A stretch of DNA of 64,000 nt from an uncultured Oscillospiraceae bacterium (GTDB lineage Bacteria > Bacillota > Clostridia > Oscillospirales > Acutalibacteraceae). The position numbers and the translations under genes are program-made. This document shows, piece after piece, positions 26,197 through 37,799 of the stretch (positions within the stretch are counted from its first letter, which is position 1; every line of letters starts with the position of its first letter). The DNA lies in NCBI GenBank assembly GCA_902492895.1, contig CABUNG010000012.1:1-64000 (forward strand), given 5' to 3'. Under the pieces are notes generated by a model. It worked only from the letters and a program-made list of their open reading frames with translations. It was not told the DNA's origin and did no database searches.

Positions 26197-27576
26197 TTAA
26201 AACGCGGTTTTCTCCCGCAGATAGGCAGTCAGCTCGGCCACGGCCACCCGCTCCTGGCCCATGGAATCCCGGTCGCGGACGGTTACGCAGCCATCCTCGA
26301 GGGAATCGAAATCGAACGTGATGCAGTACGGCGTACCGATCTCGTCCTGCCGGCGGTACCGTTTGCCGATGGACCCCGCGTCGTCGAAATCGACCATGAA
26401 GTCCCGCGCGAGCGTTTCGTAAACCTGCCGGGCCCCGTCGCTGAGCTTCTTGGACAGGGGGAGCACCGCCGCCTTGAAGGGCGCCAGAGCCGGATGCAGG
26501 CGAAGCACCACGCGGGTGTCGTTCTTCTCCGCGTCCACCACTTCCTCGTCGTACGCGTCGCACAGAAACGCGAGCACCACCCGGTCGGCCCCGAGAGACG
26601 GCTCGATGACATAGGGCACATAATGCTCACCCGACTCGGGATCGAAATATTCGAGTTTCTGGCCCGACTGCTTGATGTGCTGGGTCAGATCGTAATCGGT
26701 CCGGTCGGCCACGCCCCACAGTTCGCCCCAGCCGAAGGGGAACAGGAACTCAAAATCGGTGGTCGCTTTGGAATAGTGGGACAGCTCTTCTTTTTCGTGA
26801 TCCCGCAGCTTGAGATTTTCGTCCCGCATCCCCAGGGCGAGCAGCCACTGATGACAGGCGTTCTTCCAATAATCGAACCATTCGAGGTCGGTGCCGGGCT
26901 TGCAGAAGAACTCGAGCTCCATCTGCTCGAATTCCCGGGTACGGAAGGTGAAGTTGCCGGGCGTGATCTCGTTGCGGAAGGATTTGCCGATCTGGGCGAC
27001 GCCGAACGGCACCTTCTTGCGGGAGGTGCGCTGGATGTTCGCGAAGTTGACGAAAATCCCCTGGGCCGTTTCGGGACGGAGATAGAGCTCGTTTTTCGCA
27101 TCCTCGGTCACGCCCTGGAAGGTTTTGAACATCAGGTTGAAGGTCCGGATATCGGTGAAATTCCGCTCGCCGCACTGCGGGCAGCGGATATCCTGCTCGT
27201 CGATATAGGCCTTCATCTTTTCGAAGCTCCAGCCCGCGGGAATGACGCCGGACTCCTCGATGAGCTTATCGGCCCGGTGGCGGGTTTTGCAGCTCTTGCA
27301 GTCCATCAGCGGATCGGAGAAGTTGCCGACATGGCCGGACGCCACCCACACCTGGGGATTCATCAGGATGGCGCTGTCGAGTCCCACGTTGTAGGGACAT
27401 TCCTGGACAAACTTTTTCCACCACGCCCGTTTGACGTTGTTTTTCAGCTCCACGCCCAGAGGGCCGTAATCCCAGGTATTGGCAAGACCCCCGTAAATAT
27501 CCGAACCGGGATAGACAAATCCGCGGTTTTTGCACAGGGCGACGACCTGGTCCATGGTTTTCTCACGGTTGTTCAT
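26197..27576 (-). CDS. glyS: Glycyl-tRNA synthetase, homodimeric type
   Basis: Class II synthetase charging tRNA-Gly, 459 residues, the single-chain alpha2 form found in many Gram-positives rather than the alpha2beta2 form. Features include the N-terminal [20 protein letters not shown], a CKSC...CPQCG zinc-finger insertion near residues 92-140, and the motif 2 region [19 protein letters not shown] near 205-225. The C-terminal part is the anticodon-binding domain (PFKAAVLPL). No T-box leader is visible between its start and the next upstream gene at 27684. The only tRNA gene in the window is a tRNA-Gly (45397). Confidence 0.97.
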   Translation of the reverse strand: MNNREKTMDQVVALCKNRGFVYPGSDIYGGLANTWDYGPLGVELKNNVKRAWWKKFVQECPYNVGLDSAILMNPQVWVASGHVGNFSDPLMDCKSCKTRHRADKLIEESGVIPAGWSFEKMKAYIDEQDIRCPQCGERNFTDIRTFNLMFKTFQGVTEDAKNELYLRPETAQGIFVNFANIQRTSRKKVPFGVAQIGKSFRNEITPGNFTFRTREFEQMELEFFCKPGTDLEWFDYWKNACHQWLLALGMRDENLKLRDHEKEELSHYSKATTDFEFLFPFGWGELWGVADRTDYDLTQHIKQSGQKLEYFDPESGEHYVPYVIEPSLGADRVVLAFLCDAYDEEVVDAEKNDTRVVLRLHPALAPFKAAVLPLSKKLSDGARQVYETLARDFMVDFDDAGSIGKRYRRQDEIGTPYCITFDFDSLEDGCVTVRDRDSMGQERVAVAELTAYLREKTAF

Positions 27577-27683
27577 AGCGGCATATTCCTTTCGCAGCCA
27601 AACTCAAATCTCCCTTTCGGGAAATGGGCATCCATCTGTTAAGTTTAACCCGCTTCGCGCCTCTTGTCAATGCGAAAAACGGC

Positions 27684-28304
27684 TCAGAGCATGAAAAAAC
27701 GGCACTGTGAGGCTATCCGCCCATCCGCTTTGCGGGATTCCGTCATCTGTCTGAAAAGCTCGGCCGCATCCGGAACCGGCTCGGGCGTCTGCAAGAGTCC
27801 GTAAAGCAGAAGCGCAATGGCCATCAGACCCGCCGCGACCGACAAGAGGACGGTCACTCGCCGGGCGGCAAAATAAAAGTCGGACGGTTCGGCGTCCTCC
27901 GCGCCGTTGATCCAGAAGCTCATCCGGAATTGTTCGATCGCCCAGGTCACGCGAGGAAAAAACGCCTCCAGCGCGCCGATCAGAAAAAAGAAGGCCCCGA
28001 TAAACACCACGGCTACCGCATCCGAGGACGGCTTTCCTGCCGGAAAAACCCCGGCGCCGGCCAGCACCAGCAGCACCAGAAGAACGACGAAACCCGCCAG
28101 ATCGATCCAGCCGCAGATCCGATCCAGAAGGCTCACAAACAGCGGATCCCGCCGGTTGTAAAGCTTCTCCATCGTTTGGTCCAGGTTCTCCTGCTCCTGC
28201 GCTTCCTCCTCCGCTGTCAGCCTTCTTCCCAACCGTGTACCGCAGTCGACGCAGTACAGCCGGCTGTCTCTCTGCCGGGCTCCGCATTTCCGGCAAATCT
28301 TCAT
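27684..28304 (-). CDS. Zinc-ribbon membrane protein of unknown function
   Basis: A 206-residue protein with an N-terminal zinc ribbon (CRKCGAR near residue 4, CVDCGTR near residue 18). A short acidic linker and three or four membrane helices follow (about residues 66-90, 95-115, 145-170). The N-terminus is likely cytoplasmic. Such zinc_ribbon_2 membrane proteins are frequent in Firmicutes and have no established function. It is transcribed in the same direction as glyS, 107 bases upstream of that gene. No catalytic motif is visible. Confidence 0.7.
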   Translation of the reverse strand: MKICRKCGARQRDSRLYCVDCGTRLGRRLTAEEEAQEQENLDQTMEKLYNRRDPLFVSLLDRICGWIDLAGFVVLLVLLVLAGAGVFPAGKPSSDAVAVVFIGAFFFLIGALEAFFPRVTWAIEQFRMSFWINGAEDAEPSDFYFAARRVTVLLSVAAGLMAIALLLYGLLQTPEPVPDAAELFRQMTESRKADGRIASQCRFFML

Positions 28305-28392
28305 GTTTTCCGCCCTCCCAAGGCTTTACAATCTGTCGAATCCGGTCAGATAATCACATCTTATATTCCTATCCGCCCGCCTGAATACGGGG

Positions 28393-28716
28393 TCAGATAT
28401 AAAATCCCACCACGGTGGCATGGGTCCCGGTCACCTCGTCATCTCCCGAGATCACCACCCCGTCCAGGCTCATGAGTTCACCGCTTTTGACCGACGCGAG
28501 TGGGGCGGAAAAGGCCTCTTTTCCGCCGGCCATGACAATCACCCGGTCCTCGAGCACCATCAGCCGGCCGTCTTTCCCCAAAATCACTTCCACCGGGCTG
28601 CCGTTCTCATCCAGTTCCCGCCGGGCCGCGTATTTTAAGAGCTTGCCGTCCAGCCGCCGCAGCGTTTCATCCGCCATGCTGTCGCTTTTTTTAGAACCGC
28701 GGCGAAACCATCCCAT
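28393..28716 (-). CDS. Small hypothetical protein
   Basis: A 107-residue, mostly beta-strand-like protein (GWFRRGSKKSDSM at the start, then LRRLDGKLLKYAARRELDENGSPVEVILG). It has no membrane segment or signal peptide. The repeated pattern of short hydrophobic strands (VILGKDGRLMVLEDRVIVMAGGKEAF) suggests a PH-like or beta-barrel fold, but no family is recognised. GAGAGGGGGCC precedes the start. It lies between the zinc-ribbon protein and the DUF815 ATPase on the same strand, and nothing else hints at its role. Confidence 0.6.
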   Translation of the reverse strand: MGWFRRGSKKSDSMADETLRRLDGKLLKYAARRELDENGSPVEVILGKDGRLMVLEDRVIVMAGGKEAFSAPLASVKSGELMSLDGVVISGDDEVTGTHATVVGFYI

Positions 28717-28806
28717 GACCGGGCCCCCTCTCTCGTTTCCAATATACGGATATTGTACCCGTTTCGTCCGAGACTGTCAATCGGGAGGGCGGCTTTCCGC
28801 AGAAAA

Positions 28807-28833
28807 GCAGCCGGCGGAGAATCCGCCGGCTGC
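28807..28833 (-). terminator. Terminator of the DUF815 ATPase gene
   Basis: A perfect 12-bp stem (28807-28818 with 28822-28833) is followed on the minus strand by TTTTCT. Confidence 0.85.
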
Positions 28834-28842
28834 CGTGTCCGC

Positions 28843-30111
28843 TTATAAAAGAGCGTCGCCCCGGGCTATCCGGGCCTCGGCATCCGCCACAAACTGGCGG
28901 GCGTAGCGCGGCGACCGGGCGCCCCGCTCGATGGCCCACCTCTCCGCGGCGGCCAGCAGGGTATCCCGGTCCGCCCGCAGCCCGCGGTCGGCGGCCATCT
29001 GCTCGACGATGTCGAGAAACCGCCGTTTATCCGGCATCAGGAAGGTCAGGCTGATGCCGAACCGGTCGGAAAGGGATACCGCCTCCTGCACGGTATCGGC
29101 GGCATGCACCTCGTCCCCGTCCCGGTCCCGGAAGCTCTCCCGCAGCAGATGGCGCCGGTTGGAGGTGGCGTAGACCAGCACGTTCGCCGGACGGGAGGCG
29201 AGCCCTCCCTCCAGCACCGCCTTGAGCGCGGCAAACGAATCGTCGTTGCCCGAGAAGGAGAGATCGTCGATAAACAGGATGAATTTCATCGGCAGCCCGG
29301 CCAAGAATCCGGTGAGATCCGGCAGCTCGCAGAGCGCTTCCTTTGGCATTTCGATCATCCGCAGGCCGCGGCCGGCGTATTCGTTGAGCAGGGCCTTGAC
29401 CGTCGAGGATTTGCCGGTGCCCCGGTCGCCGTAAAGCAGCATATTGTTTGCCTCGAATCCATCGAGGAAGGCCAGGGTATTGTCGATCGCGATCTGCCGC
29501 TGGGCGGTGTAATCCTTCAAATCGGACAGGCGGATGGGATCCGGATGCTCGACCGGCTGCAGCGCGCCGTCCCTCCACAGAAAAGCCCGATGAGCGGCGA
29601 ACCGGCCGCAGCCGTTGGCCGCGTGATAGGCCGCGAGACCCGGCAGCGCCTCTCCCCAGGGGACGTCGAACGGGGCCGGGGCGGCGTTTGTTCCCCAGTC
29701 CGGCAGGCGGGCGGCCACGGCCGGATCCAGCGGCGACAGCAGCTTGTCCGGCGGGATGGCCGCGGCTTCATATAAAACGGTGAGATCCCGCAAAGCCGCC
29801 TGCGTCAGCCGGTCGGGAGCCCCGGCTTCCGCCGCGCCGGTCTCCCCTTTGGTCAGCCGGATGGTAAAGGGATTTTCATCTGCTGCCGCCTCCGCTGCCA
29901 TCGCGGCGGGCAGACTGTCGAGCCCGCCCTGCCGCAGGAGGATCCCGCAGAACTCCCCCCACCGGCTGCACAGGGAGTCCGGATCCCCGCCGCAGGCGGC
30001 CTCCAATAAAGACAAAAACGCGGCCGTCACCGGCCGGTGAAGCACACCGCGGTAAACCGACAGCGACACGAGATTTTCATACAGACGGCGAACGGATGCG
30101 GATTCTGACAT
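28843..30111 (-). CDS. DUF815 family AAA-type ATPase
   Basis: A 422-residue P-loop protein. The N-terminal 200 residues are helical and poorly conserved. The ATPase core has Walker A GDRGTGKS at 228-235, Walker B FILFIDD at 277-283, and a sensor-like VYATSNRRHLL near residue 320. A C-terminal helical lid includes WAIERGARSPRYARQF. DUF815 proteins are widespread, resemble DnaC/IstB-type AAA ATPases and have no firm function. It is monocistronic, with a terminator directly downstream; the divergent neighbour is a SLOG-family gene. Confidence 0.88.
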   Translation of the reverse strand: MSESASVRRLYENLVSLSVYRGVLHRPVTAAFLSLLEAACGGDPDSLCSRWGEFCGILLRQGGLDSLPAAMAAEAAADENPFTIRLTKGETGAAEAGAPDRLTQAALRDLTVLYEAAAIPPDKLLSPLDPAVAARLPDWGTNAAPAPFDVPWGEALPGLAAYHAANGCGRFAAHRAFLWRDGALQPVEHPDPIRLSDLKDYTAQRQIAIDNTLAFLDGFEANNMLLYGDRGTGKSSTVKALLNEYAGRGLRMIEMPKEALCELPDLTGFLAGLPMKFILFIDDLSFSGNDDSFAALKAVLEGGLASRPANVLVYATSNRRHLLRESFRDRDGDEVHAADTVQEAVSLSDRFGISLTFLMPDKRRFLDIVEQMAADRGLRADRDTLLAAAERWAIERGARSPRYARQFVADAEARIARGDALL

Positions 30112-30201
30112 TCGAAAGGCTCCCTTTCTGCTGATCCGGCCATATGCCGGGATTTCTTTCGCATTTTACCCCGTTTGTGAGAATCTGTCAACTTGGGGGC
30201 C

Positions 30202-30230
30202 TTGTCAAGGCCAACCGGACGGATTATACT
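30202..30230 (+). promoter_or_regulatory. Promoter of the SLOG-family gene
   Basis: TTGTCA (30202-30207), a 17-bp spacer and TATACT (30225-30230) lie 44 bases upstream of the start at 30275. Confidence 0.7.
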
Positions 30231-30274
30231 GACTATACACGTATGTATTAAAAGGAAAGGCAGGAGAGGCCGGC

Positions 30275-30802
30275 ATGGAAAACGCGGAGATCCGGCGGGA
30301 AATCGCCTGCAGTTTTACCGGCCATCGTCCGGAGCGCCTGCCGGGCGGGTATGCCGCCTGGGATTCCCCCGCTTCCCCGCTGCGTCCCTGGATCCGCCGG
30401 GCTGTGGAAGAGGCGGCGGCGGACGGGTACCGGGATTTTATCTGCGGCATGGCCCTCGGCGCCGATACGCTGGCCGCCGAAGAGGTGCTGGGGCTGCGCG
30501 AGCGCCTCGAGGGGATCCGCCTGATCGCGGCCGTCCCCTGCCCCGAACAGGCGGACCGCTGGCGCCAGCCGGACCGGATGCGGTATCGCCGCCTGCTCCG
30601 GCTGGCCGACTGGACGTATACCGCTTCGCCCGTATACACGCCCTATGCCATGCATCTGCGCAACCGCTGGATGGTGGAGCACGCCTCCCGCCTGATCGCC
30701 ATTTTCGACGGTTCGCCGGGCGGTACCGCCCACACCGTCCGGATGGCGGAAAAGCAGGGGCTGGACATTTGTTTTCTGTCGCCGGACGGCGGGGCGGAAT
30801 GA
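30275..30802 (+). CDS. SLOG family protein (DUF1273/YpsA-like)
   Basis: A 175-residue protein with the N-terminal CSFTGHRPERLP and a Rossmann-like core (FICGMALGADTLAAEEVL, then RLIAAVPCPEQADRW, and IAIFDGSPGGTAHTVRMAE). This matches the SLOG superfamily, related to TIR-like and lysine decarboxylase-like nucleotide-binding folds. YpsA of Bacillus is the nearest named member, linked to cell division, but its molecular function is not established. It has its own promoter and a GGAAAGGCAGGAG ribosome-binding site. Because SLOG domains also occur in nucleotide-signalling immunity systems, neighbours were checked; none looks like an effector. Confidence 0.88.
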   Translation: MENAEIRREIACSFTGHRPERLPGGYAAWDSPASPLRPWIRRAVEEAAADGYRDFICGMALGADTLAAEEVLGLRERLEGIRLIAAVPCPEQADRWRQPDRMRYRRLLRLADWTYTASPVYTPYAMHLRNRWMVEHASRLIAIFDGSPGGTAHTVRMAEKQGLDICFLSPDGGAE

Positions 30803-31142
30803 AGGATGAATCCGCTTTCACCGTCAGCCGCGGCTCCGACGGGGGTTCGGCTCGTGCATCCATAAATTCGACACACGGACAGCCGCTGTATCGCTTCCTT
30901 CTGACGAAAAACCGGCTGTGCGCGGGCTTTTCCGCCGCGGAAATCCGGGCAAGGCCGTTCGGTGTCTGCACCAGCCTGCATGAGCTTGGCGGTTCTGCCG
31001 GGCCGCGCTGCCGCCAAACGCAGAAATTCGCTCACGCTTTTTCACTTTAGCAAATAAAAATGTCTTGACTTTTCTCCTTTCACGGGTGTATAATGGCCGC
31101 AATGTTCAATGACGTGTTTTCGCGGAAAGGGGGACGTTCGCC
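30803..31142. other. Intergenic region upstream of ilvB
   Basis: The 340 bases after the SLOG gene have no supported gene. Open frames on the minus strand lack ribosome-binding sites. No T-box, leader peptide or attenuator for branched-chain amino acid control was found. The only clear element is the ilv promoter near its right end. Confidence 0.6.
31065..31094 (+). promoter_or_regulatory. Promoter of the ilvBNC operon
   Basis: TTGACT (31065-31070), an 18-bp spacer and a consensus TATAAT (31089-31094) lie 48 bases before ilvB. The short leader leaves no room for a large attenuator. Confidence 0.8.
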
Positions 31143-32768
31143 ATGATGTCGGGAGCTGCGGCTATGGTCAAGTGCCTGGAGCTGGAGGGAGTCCACACCC
31201 TGTTTGGGTATCCCGGGGCGGCGATCTGCCCGTTTTACGACGCGCTCGTCGGCAGTTCTCTCCACCATGTGCTGGTGCGGACCGAGCAAAACGCCGCCCA
31301 CGCCGCGTCCGGATATGCCCGGGTTTCGGGCCGGGTCGGCGTCTGTGTGGCCACCTCCGGCCCCGGCGCCACCAATCTGCTCACCGGCATCGCCTCCGCC
31401 TATATGGATTCCATCCCTCTGGTGGTCATCACCGGCCAGGTCCGCAGCGATCTGCTGGGCCGGGATGTGTTTCAGGAGGCCGACATCACCGGCGCCGCCG
31501 AGCCGTTCACCAAACACAGCTACATCGTCAAAAAGGCCGCCGACCTTCCCCGGGTATTCAAAGAGGCGTTCCACATTGCCTCCACCGGACGGCCGGGCCC
31601 GGTCCTCATCGACGTGCCCATCGACATGCAGCAGAAGATGATCGGGGAGTTCGATTACTCCCACCCGGTCGATATCCTCGGTTACAAGCCCCGCACCCAG
31701 GGGCATTCTCTCCAGATCCGCAAAGCGGCGGAGGCGCTCGGCGCCTGCAAACGCCCGGTTCTCTGTGCGGGCGGCGGCGTGTTTTCCGCCGGAGCCGAAC
31801 AGGCTCTGCGGGCTTTCGTCGAGCAGGTGAACCTCCCCACCGTCTCCACCATGATGGGGATCGGCGCCCTGCCGACCGCCCATCCTCTCAACCTCGGCAT
31901 GCTCGGTTCTCACGGAGGCGCCCCGGCCAACAAAGCCGTGCGGGACGCCGACCTCGTCATCATGGCGGGGGCCAGGGTCGGGGACCGGGCGGTCGCCGCC
32001 CCCGGACAGATCGCCACCCGCGCCAAGGTGATCCATATCGACATCGATCCCGCGGAGATCGGCAAGAATCTCCCGGTACATATTCCGATCGTAGGCGATC
32101 TGCGCCAGGTTCTCTCCGAACTGACCCAGCGGACCGAAGGCGTCCGCGCTCCGGAGGAATGGGTCAAGACCGTCGTTGACCGCCGTCAGCGCTACGCCGC
32201 GAAGCCGATTCCCCCGGTGGACGGTTTCGTGGAACCCAAGACCTTCCTGCGCACCCTGTCCTCCCGGATGGAGGGGAACTGCGTTCTCTGCGCCGACGTC
32301 GGGCAGAACCAGATCTGGTCCGCCAACAACTTCGCCGTGCGGGACGGACGGTTTCTCACCTCGGGCGGCATGGGCACCATGGGGTATTCCATCCCCTGCG
32401 CCGTGGGCGCCAAGAGCGCGGCCGCGGACCGTCAGGTCTGCGCGGTCTGCGGAGACGGCTCTTTCCAAATGAGCCTCATGGAACTGGCGACCATCTGCCA
32501 GGAAAACCTCGGGGTCAAAATCGTCGTCATGCGCAACGCCCGCCTCGGCATGGTGCGGGAACTGCAGGACAATCAATACGGCGGGGTGCACAGCGGCATC
32601 GATCTGACGGTGAGCCCCGACTTCGTCAAAATCGCGGAGGCCTACGGCATCCGCGCCCGGGCCGTTTCTTCCAACGAAGACGCCGAGGCCGCCATCGGCG
32701 AAATGCTGAGCGATGACCGGCCTTACCTGCTGGAATGCCGCGTCCGGCCCGACTATCCGTCACTGTAA
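31143..32768 (+). CDS. ilvB: Acetolactate synthase, large (catalytic) subunit
   Basis: TPP- and FAD-dependent enzyme that forms acetolactate or acetohydroxybutyrate, the first common step of valine, leucine and isoleucine synthesis. The 541-residue length is normal. The catalytic Glu of the TPP site lies in VRTEQNAAHAASGYARV near residue 48. The TPP-binding motif GDGSFQMSLMELATICQ with its downstream Asn lies near residues 438-470. The start at 31143 has GGAAAGGGGG upstream. ilvN follows after 22 bases and ilvC after a further 86, giving an ilvBNC operon that makes dihydroxyvalerate precursors; ilvD is not in the window. Confidence 0.97.
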   Translation: MMSGAAAMVKCLELEGVHTLFGYPGAAICPFYDALVGSSLHHVLVRTEQNAAHAASGYARVSGRVGVCVATSGPGATNLLTGIASAYMDSIPLVVITGQVRSDLLGRDVFQEADITGAAEPFTKHSYIVKKAADLPRVFKEAFHIASTGRPGPVLIDVPIDMQQKMIGEFDYSHPVDILGYKPRTQGHSLQIRKAAEALGACKRPVLCAGGGVFSAGAEQALRAFVEQVNLPTVSTMMGIGALPTAHPLNLGMLGSHGGAPANKAVRDADLVIMAGARVGDRAVAAPGQIATRAKVIHIDIDPAEIGKNLPVHIPIVGDLRQVLSELTQRTEGVRAPEEWVKTVVDRRQRYAAKPIPPVDGFVEPKTFLRTLSSRMEGNCVLCADVGQNQIWSANNFAVRDGRFLTSGGMGTMGYSIPCAVGAKSAAADRQVCAVCGDGSFQMSLMELATICQENLGVKIVVMRNARLGMVRELQDNQYGGVHSGIDLTVSPDFVKIAEAYGIRARAVSSNEDAEAAIGEMLSDDRPYLLECRVRPDYPSL

Positions 32769-32790
32769 CCGGAAAGGGGTGGGAACACCG

Positions 32791-34400
<1,610 letters not shown>

Positions 34401-34415
34401 TTTTTCGATGTCAAC

Positions 34416-34454
34416 AAGCCGCCCCGGGATCGGAAGATCCCGGGGCGGCTTTTG
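34416..34454 (+). terminator. Terminator of ilvBNC
   Basis: A perfect 16-bp GC-rich stem (34416-34431 with 34436-34451) with a GGAA loop is followed by T residues. Confidence 0.93.
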
Positions 34455-34623
34455 TCTGTTGCGGCTGCAGCGTATATGAACACGGGGCATCCCGCGGGGC
34501 GCCTTTCGGCCGGAGCGTCGGCGGCGGACCGGCTGCCGTTCACGGGATGCGAAGAATGGGATCGAAAGTCCTCCTCAGGGGACGGATTCCGGCAGGCTTT
34601 TCTACTCTTTCCGGAATACAGGC

Positions 34624-34660
34624 AAAGCGGGAGACGCCGAACGGCATCCCCCGCTTTTTT
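34624..34660. terminator. Second hairpin terminator, between ilvC and the LCP gene
   Basis: A stem of about 15 bp with one or two mismatches (34624-34639 with 34642-34657) has a run of T on the plus strand and also follows the stop of the minus-strand LCP gene. The 170 bases between the two terminators contain no gene that I can support. Confidence 0.75.
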
Positions 34661-34661
34661 A

Positions 34662-35780
34662 TTAATCATCGTAAATATAATGGTGAAGCGCCTCGACCGA
34701 CTTCTTCTGATCCTTGAATTCCAGAACGGCCCCGGGCCCTTTGTAACTCTTGTTGAGATAATCGCCCGGCTGGGGCAGATAGTAATCGTTGACGATCGTG
34801 TAATCCATATACTTCAGCGCGTTGCCGGCAAAGCCGAGCAGTTCATCCGGCGACATATTGGTATCCACGCAGCTCAGAGCTTTCTTGGCCACATCGAGAA
34901 TCTGCCCGACGTTCATCGTCTTGGCCTTCTGCATCATCAGGGTCACGACGTTGCGCTGGCGGGCCGTCCGCTGAAAGTCGCTGTCGGTATGGCGGATCCG
35001 GGCGTACTGCAGCGTCTGGAAGCCGTCGAGATGGTGAACGCCCGCGCTCCCCGTCATCGGTTTCCAGCCCGGATCGCCCGGCACGGCCTTGACGCCGTTT
35101 GCCGGGATCTGACCCATCTCTGCCTTTGTCAGCTCGATGTCCAGGCCGCCCATGGCGTCGACAACGATCGGCATACTGGTGAAGTTCACCCCGATATACT
35201 GATCGATCTCCAGCCGGAAATTATCCCGGATCATAGCCGACTGCATGGTGTGTCCGCCATAGGCATAGGCCGAATTGAGCTTGCCCCAGTCGTCCTTGCC
35301 GTCCTTATTGGCGTCCCGCCCGGGCAGGGACACGTACGTGTCCCGCAGAAGGGAAATCAGCTTGATCGTCTTCTTCTTGTCGTTGACGGAAAGGATGATG
35401 TTGGTATCCGAGCGCACCCCTTTGTTCTTTGTCCCGTCATAGCCGAGCAGGAGGTAATTCTTGATATATTTGGTGTTCTTCCGGACCGGCAGTTCGGAAA
35501 GGGCCTTGGCGTTTTGATAGGCCGCATCCAAATTGGGATCCTCGTCTCCGGATTCCTCCTCCAGGGAAAAGTCCGGGTCGATCGAGGTGTCTCCCGGCAC
35601 AAAGCCCACCCCGCTGAGCATGTTCCAGACGAGCGCGCCGACCCCGATGCACAGGACAGCAATAATACCCATCACGCTGACGCCGGCAATGGTGGTGATG
35701 CGTACTTTTTTGGAATAGCGTTTCCGTTTTTTCTGTTTCGCCGCTGCATGAACCGGCGCTTTTTTCTTTTTATTGTCCAT
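34662..35780 (-). CDS. LytR-CpsA-Psr (LCP) family glycopolymer transferase
   Basis: A 372-residue membrane-anchored enzyme that transfers teichoic acid or capsular polymers from lipid carriers to peptidoglycan on the outer face of the membrane. The N-terminus is strongly basic and cytoplasmic, followed by one helix (about residues 27-52). The LCP domain starts near residue 105 with NYLLLGYDG and carries the conserved Arg/Asp clusters RSDTNIILSVN, LLRDTYV, NSAYAYGG and RIRHTDSDFQRTARQR, which bind the polyprenyl pyrophosphate. The substrate cannot be read from the sequence. It has its own promoter (35841-35869). Confidence 0.95.
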   Translation of the reverse strand: MDNKKKKAPVHAAAKQKKRKRYSKKVRITTIAGVSVMGIIAVLCIGVGALVWNMLSGVGFVPGDTSIDPDFSLEEESGDEDPNLDAAYQNAKALSELPVRKNTKYIKNYLLLGYDGTKNKGVRSDTNIILSVNDKKKTIKLISLLRDTYVSLPGRDANKDGKDDWGKLNSAYAYGGHTMQSAMIRDNFRLEIDQYIGVNFTSMPIVVDAMGGLDIELTKAEMGQIPANGVKAVPGDPGWKPMTGSAGVHHLDGFQTLQYARIRHTDSDFQRTARQRNVVTLMMQKAKTMNVGQILDVAKKALSCVDTNMSPDELLGFAGNALKYMDYTIVNDYYLPQPGDYLNKSYKGPGAVLEFKDQKKSVEALHHYIYDD

Positions 35781-35840
35781 TGTCTTGTCCGGCCTTTCCC
35801 ATCGTCCGCTGCACGTCAGCGGCTTTTGTACGATTTCTGA

Positions 35841-35869
35841 ATCCTATCCTATAGCGTCTATTTTCTCAA
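35841..35869 (-). promoter_or_regulatory. Promoter of the LCP gene
   Basis: On the minus strand TTGAGA (35864-35869), a 17-bp spacer and TAGGAT (35841-35846) lie 61 bases before the start at 35780. Confidence 0.55.
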
Positions 35870-36024
35870 GCGGGAATTACGGGGAAATGGCAAAATCTCG
35901 TCGGATTACGGCCGAAAACGGAGGCTTTTCGCCGTCTTTCGGCCGGATACTGCCACTTCTGTACAGCCTATTCCTGGGTTTTATCTTGGTCCCGGCCGAG
36001 GCGTTCCATGTGTGCCGATCCCCG

Positions 36025-37701
36025 TCAAAACAGCCCCTGGATGCGCCCTTGGTCGTCCACGTCGATGCTTTCGGCCGCCGGCACTTTCGGCAGGCCCGGC
36101 ATGGTCATGATATCGCCTGTCAGCACCACGACAAACCCCGCCCCGGCCGAAAGCTTCACATTCTTGACCGTAACGCGGAAATGGTCGGGCCGGCCGAGCA
36201 GCGCGGGATTGTCCGACAGGGAATACTGCGTTTTGGCAATGCAGACCGGCAGATGGCCGAAACCGAGGGCATGCAGCCGGTCCAGTTCTTTCGCGGCAGC
36301 GGGCAGGAAATCCACCCCGTCCCCGCCGTAGACCTTCCGCACGACGGACTCGATTTTGTCCCGCAGAGGCAGCGCATCCTCATAGAGGAAACGGAAGGAA
36401 GAAGGCTGTTCGGTCAGGCTCAGCACCTCATCCGCCAGCTCGAGCCCGCCTTCGCCGCCCTTCCCCCACACCTCGGACAGCGCGACCCGCACGCCGAGCG
36501 CCGCGCATTTCTCCCGCACCAGACGGAGCTCCGCCTCGGTATCGGCCGGGAAGCGGTTGATCGCGACCACCGCGGGCAGCCCGAACCGGACCGTGATGTT
36601 TTCGAGATGGGCGAGCAGATTGGGCAGTCCGCGCTCGAGCGCCGCCAGATCCTCCTGTTCCAGGGTCCCCTTGGCCGCGCCGCCGTGATGCTTGAGCGCC
36701 CGCACCGTCGCTACCACGACCACGGCATCGGGCCGGAGCCCGGCTTTGCGGCATTTGATATCGAGGAATTTCTCGGCGCCGAGATCGGCGCCGAAACCGG
36801 CTTCCGTCACCACGATATCCCCGAGTTTCAGCGCCATGCGGGTGGCCGTGATGCTGTTGCAGCCGTGGGCGATGTTCGCAAAGGGGCCGCCGTGTACAAA
36901 CGCCGGGGTATGCTCGAGGGTCTGGACCAGGTTGGGTTTGATGGCGTCCTTTAACAGGGCGGCCATGGCACCCTGGGCCTTCAGATCCCCCGCCGTCACC
37001 GGCCGATCGTCCCGGGTATAGCCCACCACGATGGCGGCGAGCCGCTCCTTGAGATCCCGGATCCCGGACGAGAGGCAGAGAATCGCCATGATCTCGGACG
37101 CGACGGTGATATCGAACCCATCTTCCCGCGGGACCCCGCACATCCTGCCGCCCAGACCGTCCACCACGCTGCGGAGCTGGCGGTCGTTCATGTCCACACA
37201 GCGTTTCCACGTGATGCGGCGCACGTCGATTCCAAGCTCGTTGCCCTGATGGATGTGGTTATCCAGCATGGCGGCCAGCAGGTTGTTGGCCGCGCCGATG
37301 GCATGCATATCGCCGGTGAAATGGAGGTTGATATCTTCCATGGGGATGACCTGCGCCCATCCGCCGCCGGCCGCGCCGCCCTTGATGCCGAACACGGGGC
37401 CCAGCGACGGTTCCCGCAGGGCGAGGACGGCCTTCTGGCCCCGGCGGCGCAGCGCGTCGCCCAGCCCCACCGTCGTTGTGGTCTTCCCCTCCCCAGCCGG
37501 GGTGGGGGTGATGGCCGTCACCAGTACCAGCTTGCCGTCGGGACGATCACGCAGGCGGTCGAAGACCGACAGATCCACTTTCGCTTTGTATCGTCCGTAA
37601 AGCTCGATCTCCTCCGGAGTCAGACCGAGTTCGGCGGCAATCTGCTCTACCGGCAGGGGCGTGACGCTCTGGGCGATCTCAATGTCGGACAACCTTTCCA
37701 T
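36025..37701 (-). CDS. fhs: Formate--tetrahydrofolate ligase
   Basis: ATP-dependent synthesis of 10-formyl-tetrahydrofolate from formate, feeding purine and one-carbon metabolism, 558 residues. The ATP-binding loop [14 protein letters not shown] is at about residues 66-79, and [20 protein letters not shown], a family hallmark, lies near 107-126. [16 protein letters not shown] follows near residue 270. CAGGAGGG precedes the ATG at 37701. It stands alone between the LCP gene and a MATE transporter gene. No tetrahydrofolate or ZTP riboswitch consensus was found in its 98-bp upstream gap. Confidence 0.98.
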   Translation of the reverse strand: MERLSDIEIAQSVTPLPVEQIAAELGLTPEEIELYGRYKAKVDLSVFDRLRDRPDGKLVLVTAITPTPAGEGKTTTTVGLGDALRRRGQKAVLALREPSLGPVFGIKGGAAGGGWAQVIPMEDINLHFTGDMHAIGAANNLLAAMLDNHIHQGNELGIDVRRITWKRCVDMNDRQLRSVVDGLGGRMCGVPREDGFDITVASEIMAILCLSSGIRDLKERLAAIVVGYTRDDRPVTAGDLKAQGAMAALLKDAIKPNLVQTLEHTPAFVHGGPFANIAHGCNSITATRMALKLGDIVVTEAGFGADLGAEKFLDIKCRKAGLRPDAVVVVATVRALKHHGGAAKGTLEQEDLAALERGLPNLLAHLENITVRFGLPAVVAINRFPADTEAELRLVREKCAALGVRVALSEVWGKGGEGGLELADEVLSLTEQPSSFRFLYEDALPLRDKIESVVRKVYGGDGVDFLPAAAKELDRLHALGFGHLPVCIAKTQYSLSDNPALLGRPDHFRVTVKNVKLSAGAGFVVVLTGDIMTMPGLPKVPAAESIDVDDQGRIQGLF

Positions 37702-37799
37702 GGCTGTTTACCCTCCTGTATATATGGAGTTTTTTCTTTCCAAAAAAGTTGGCAAAACTTCCGATCTTTCGACAATCTTAAGATTTGGCCGCGCCCCTC

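Noticed and set aside
30275..30802. SLOG gene as part of a nucleotide-signalling immunity system
   Set aside because: No effector, cyclase or nuclease gene is adjacent, and the protein resembles housekeeping YpsA-type members.
30643..31035. 130-codon minus-strand frame upstream of ilvB
   Set aside because: There is no ribosome-binding site or recognisable domain; the frame overlaps the end of the SLOG gene in antisense.
31095..31142. T-box, leader peptide or attenuator for ilvBNC, and T-boxes before proS or glyS
   Set aside because: The ilv leader is only about 40 bases, and no T-box core sequence or specifier hairpin was found before any of the three.
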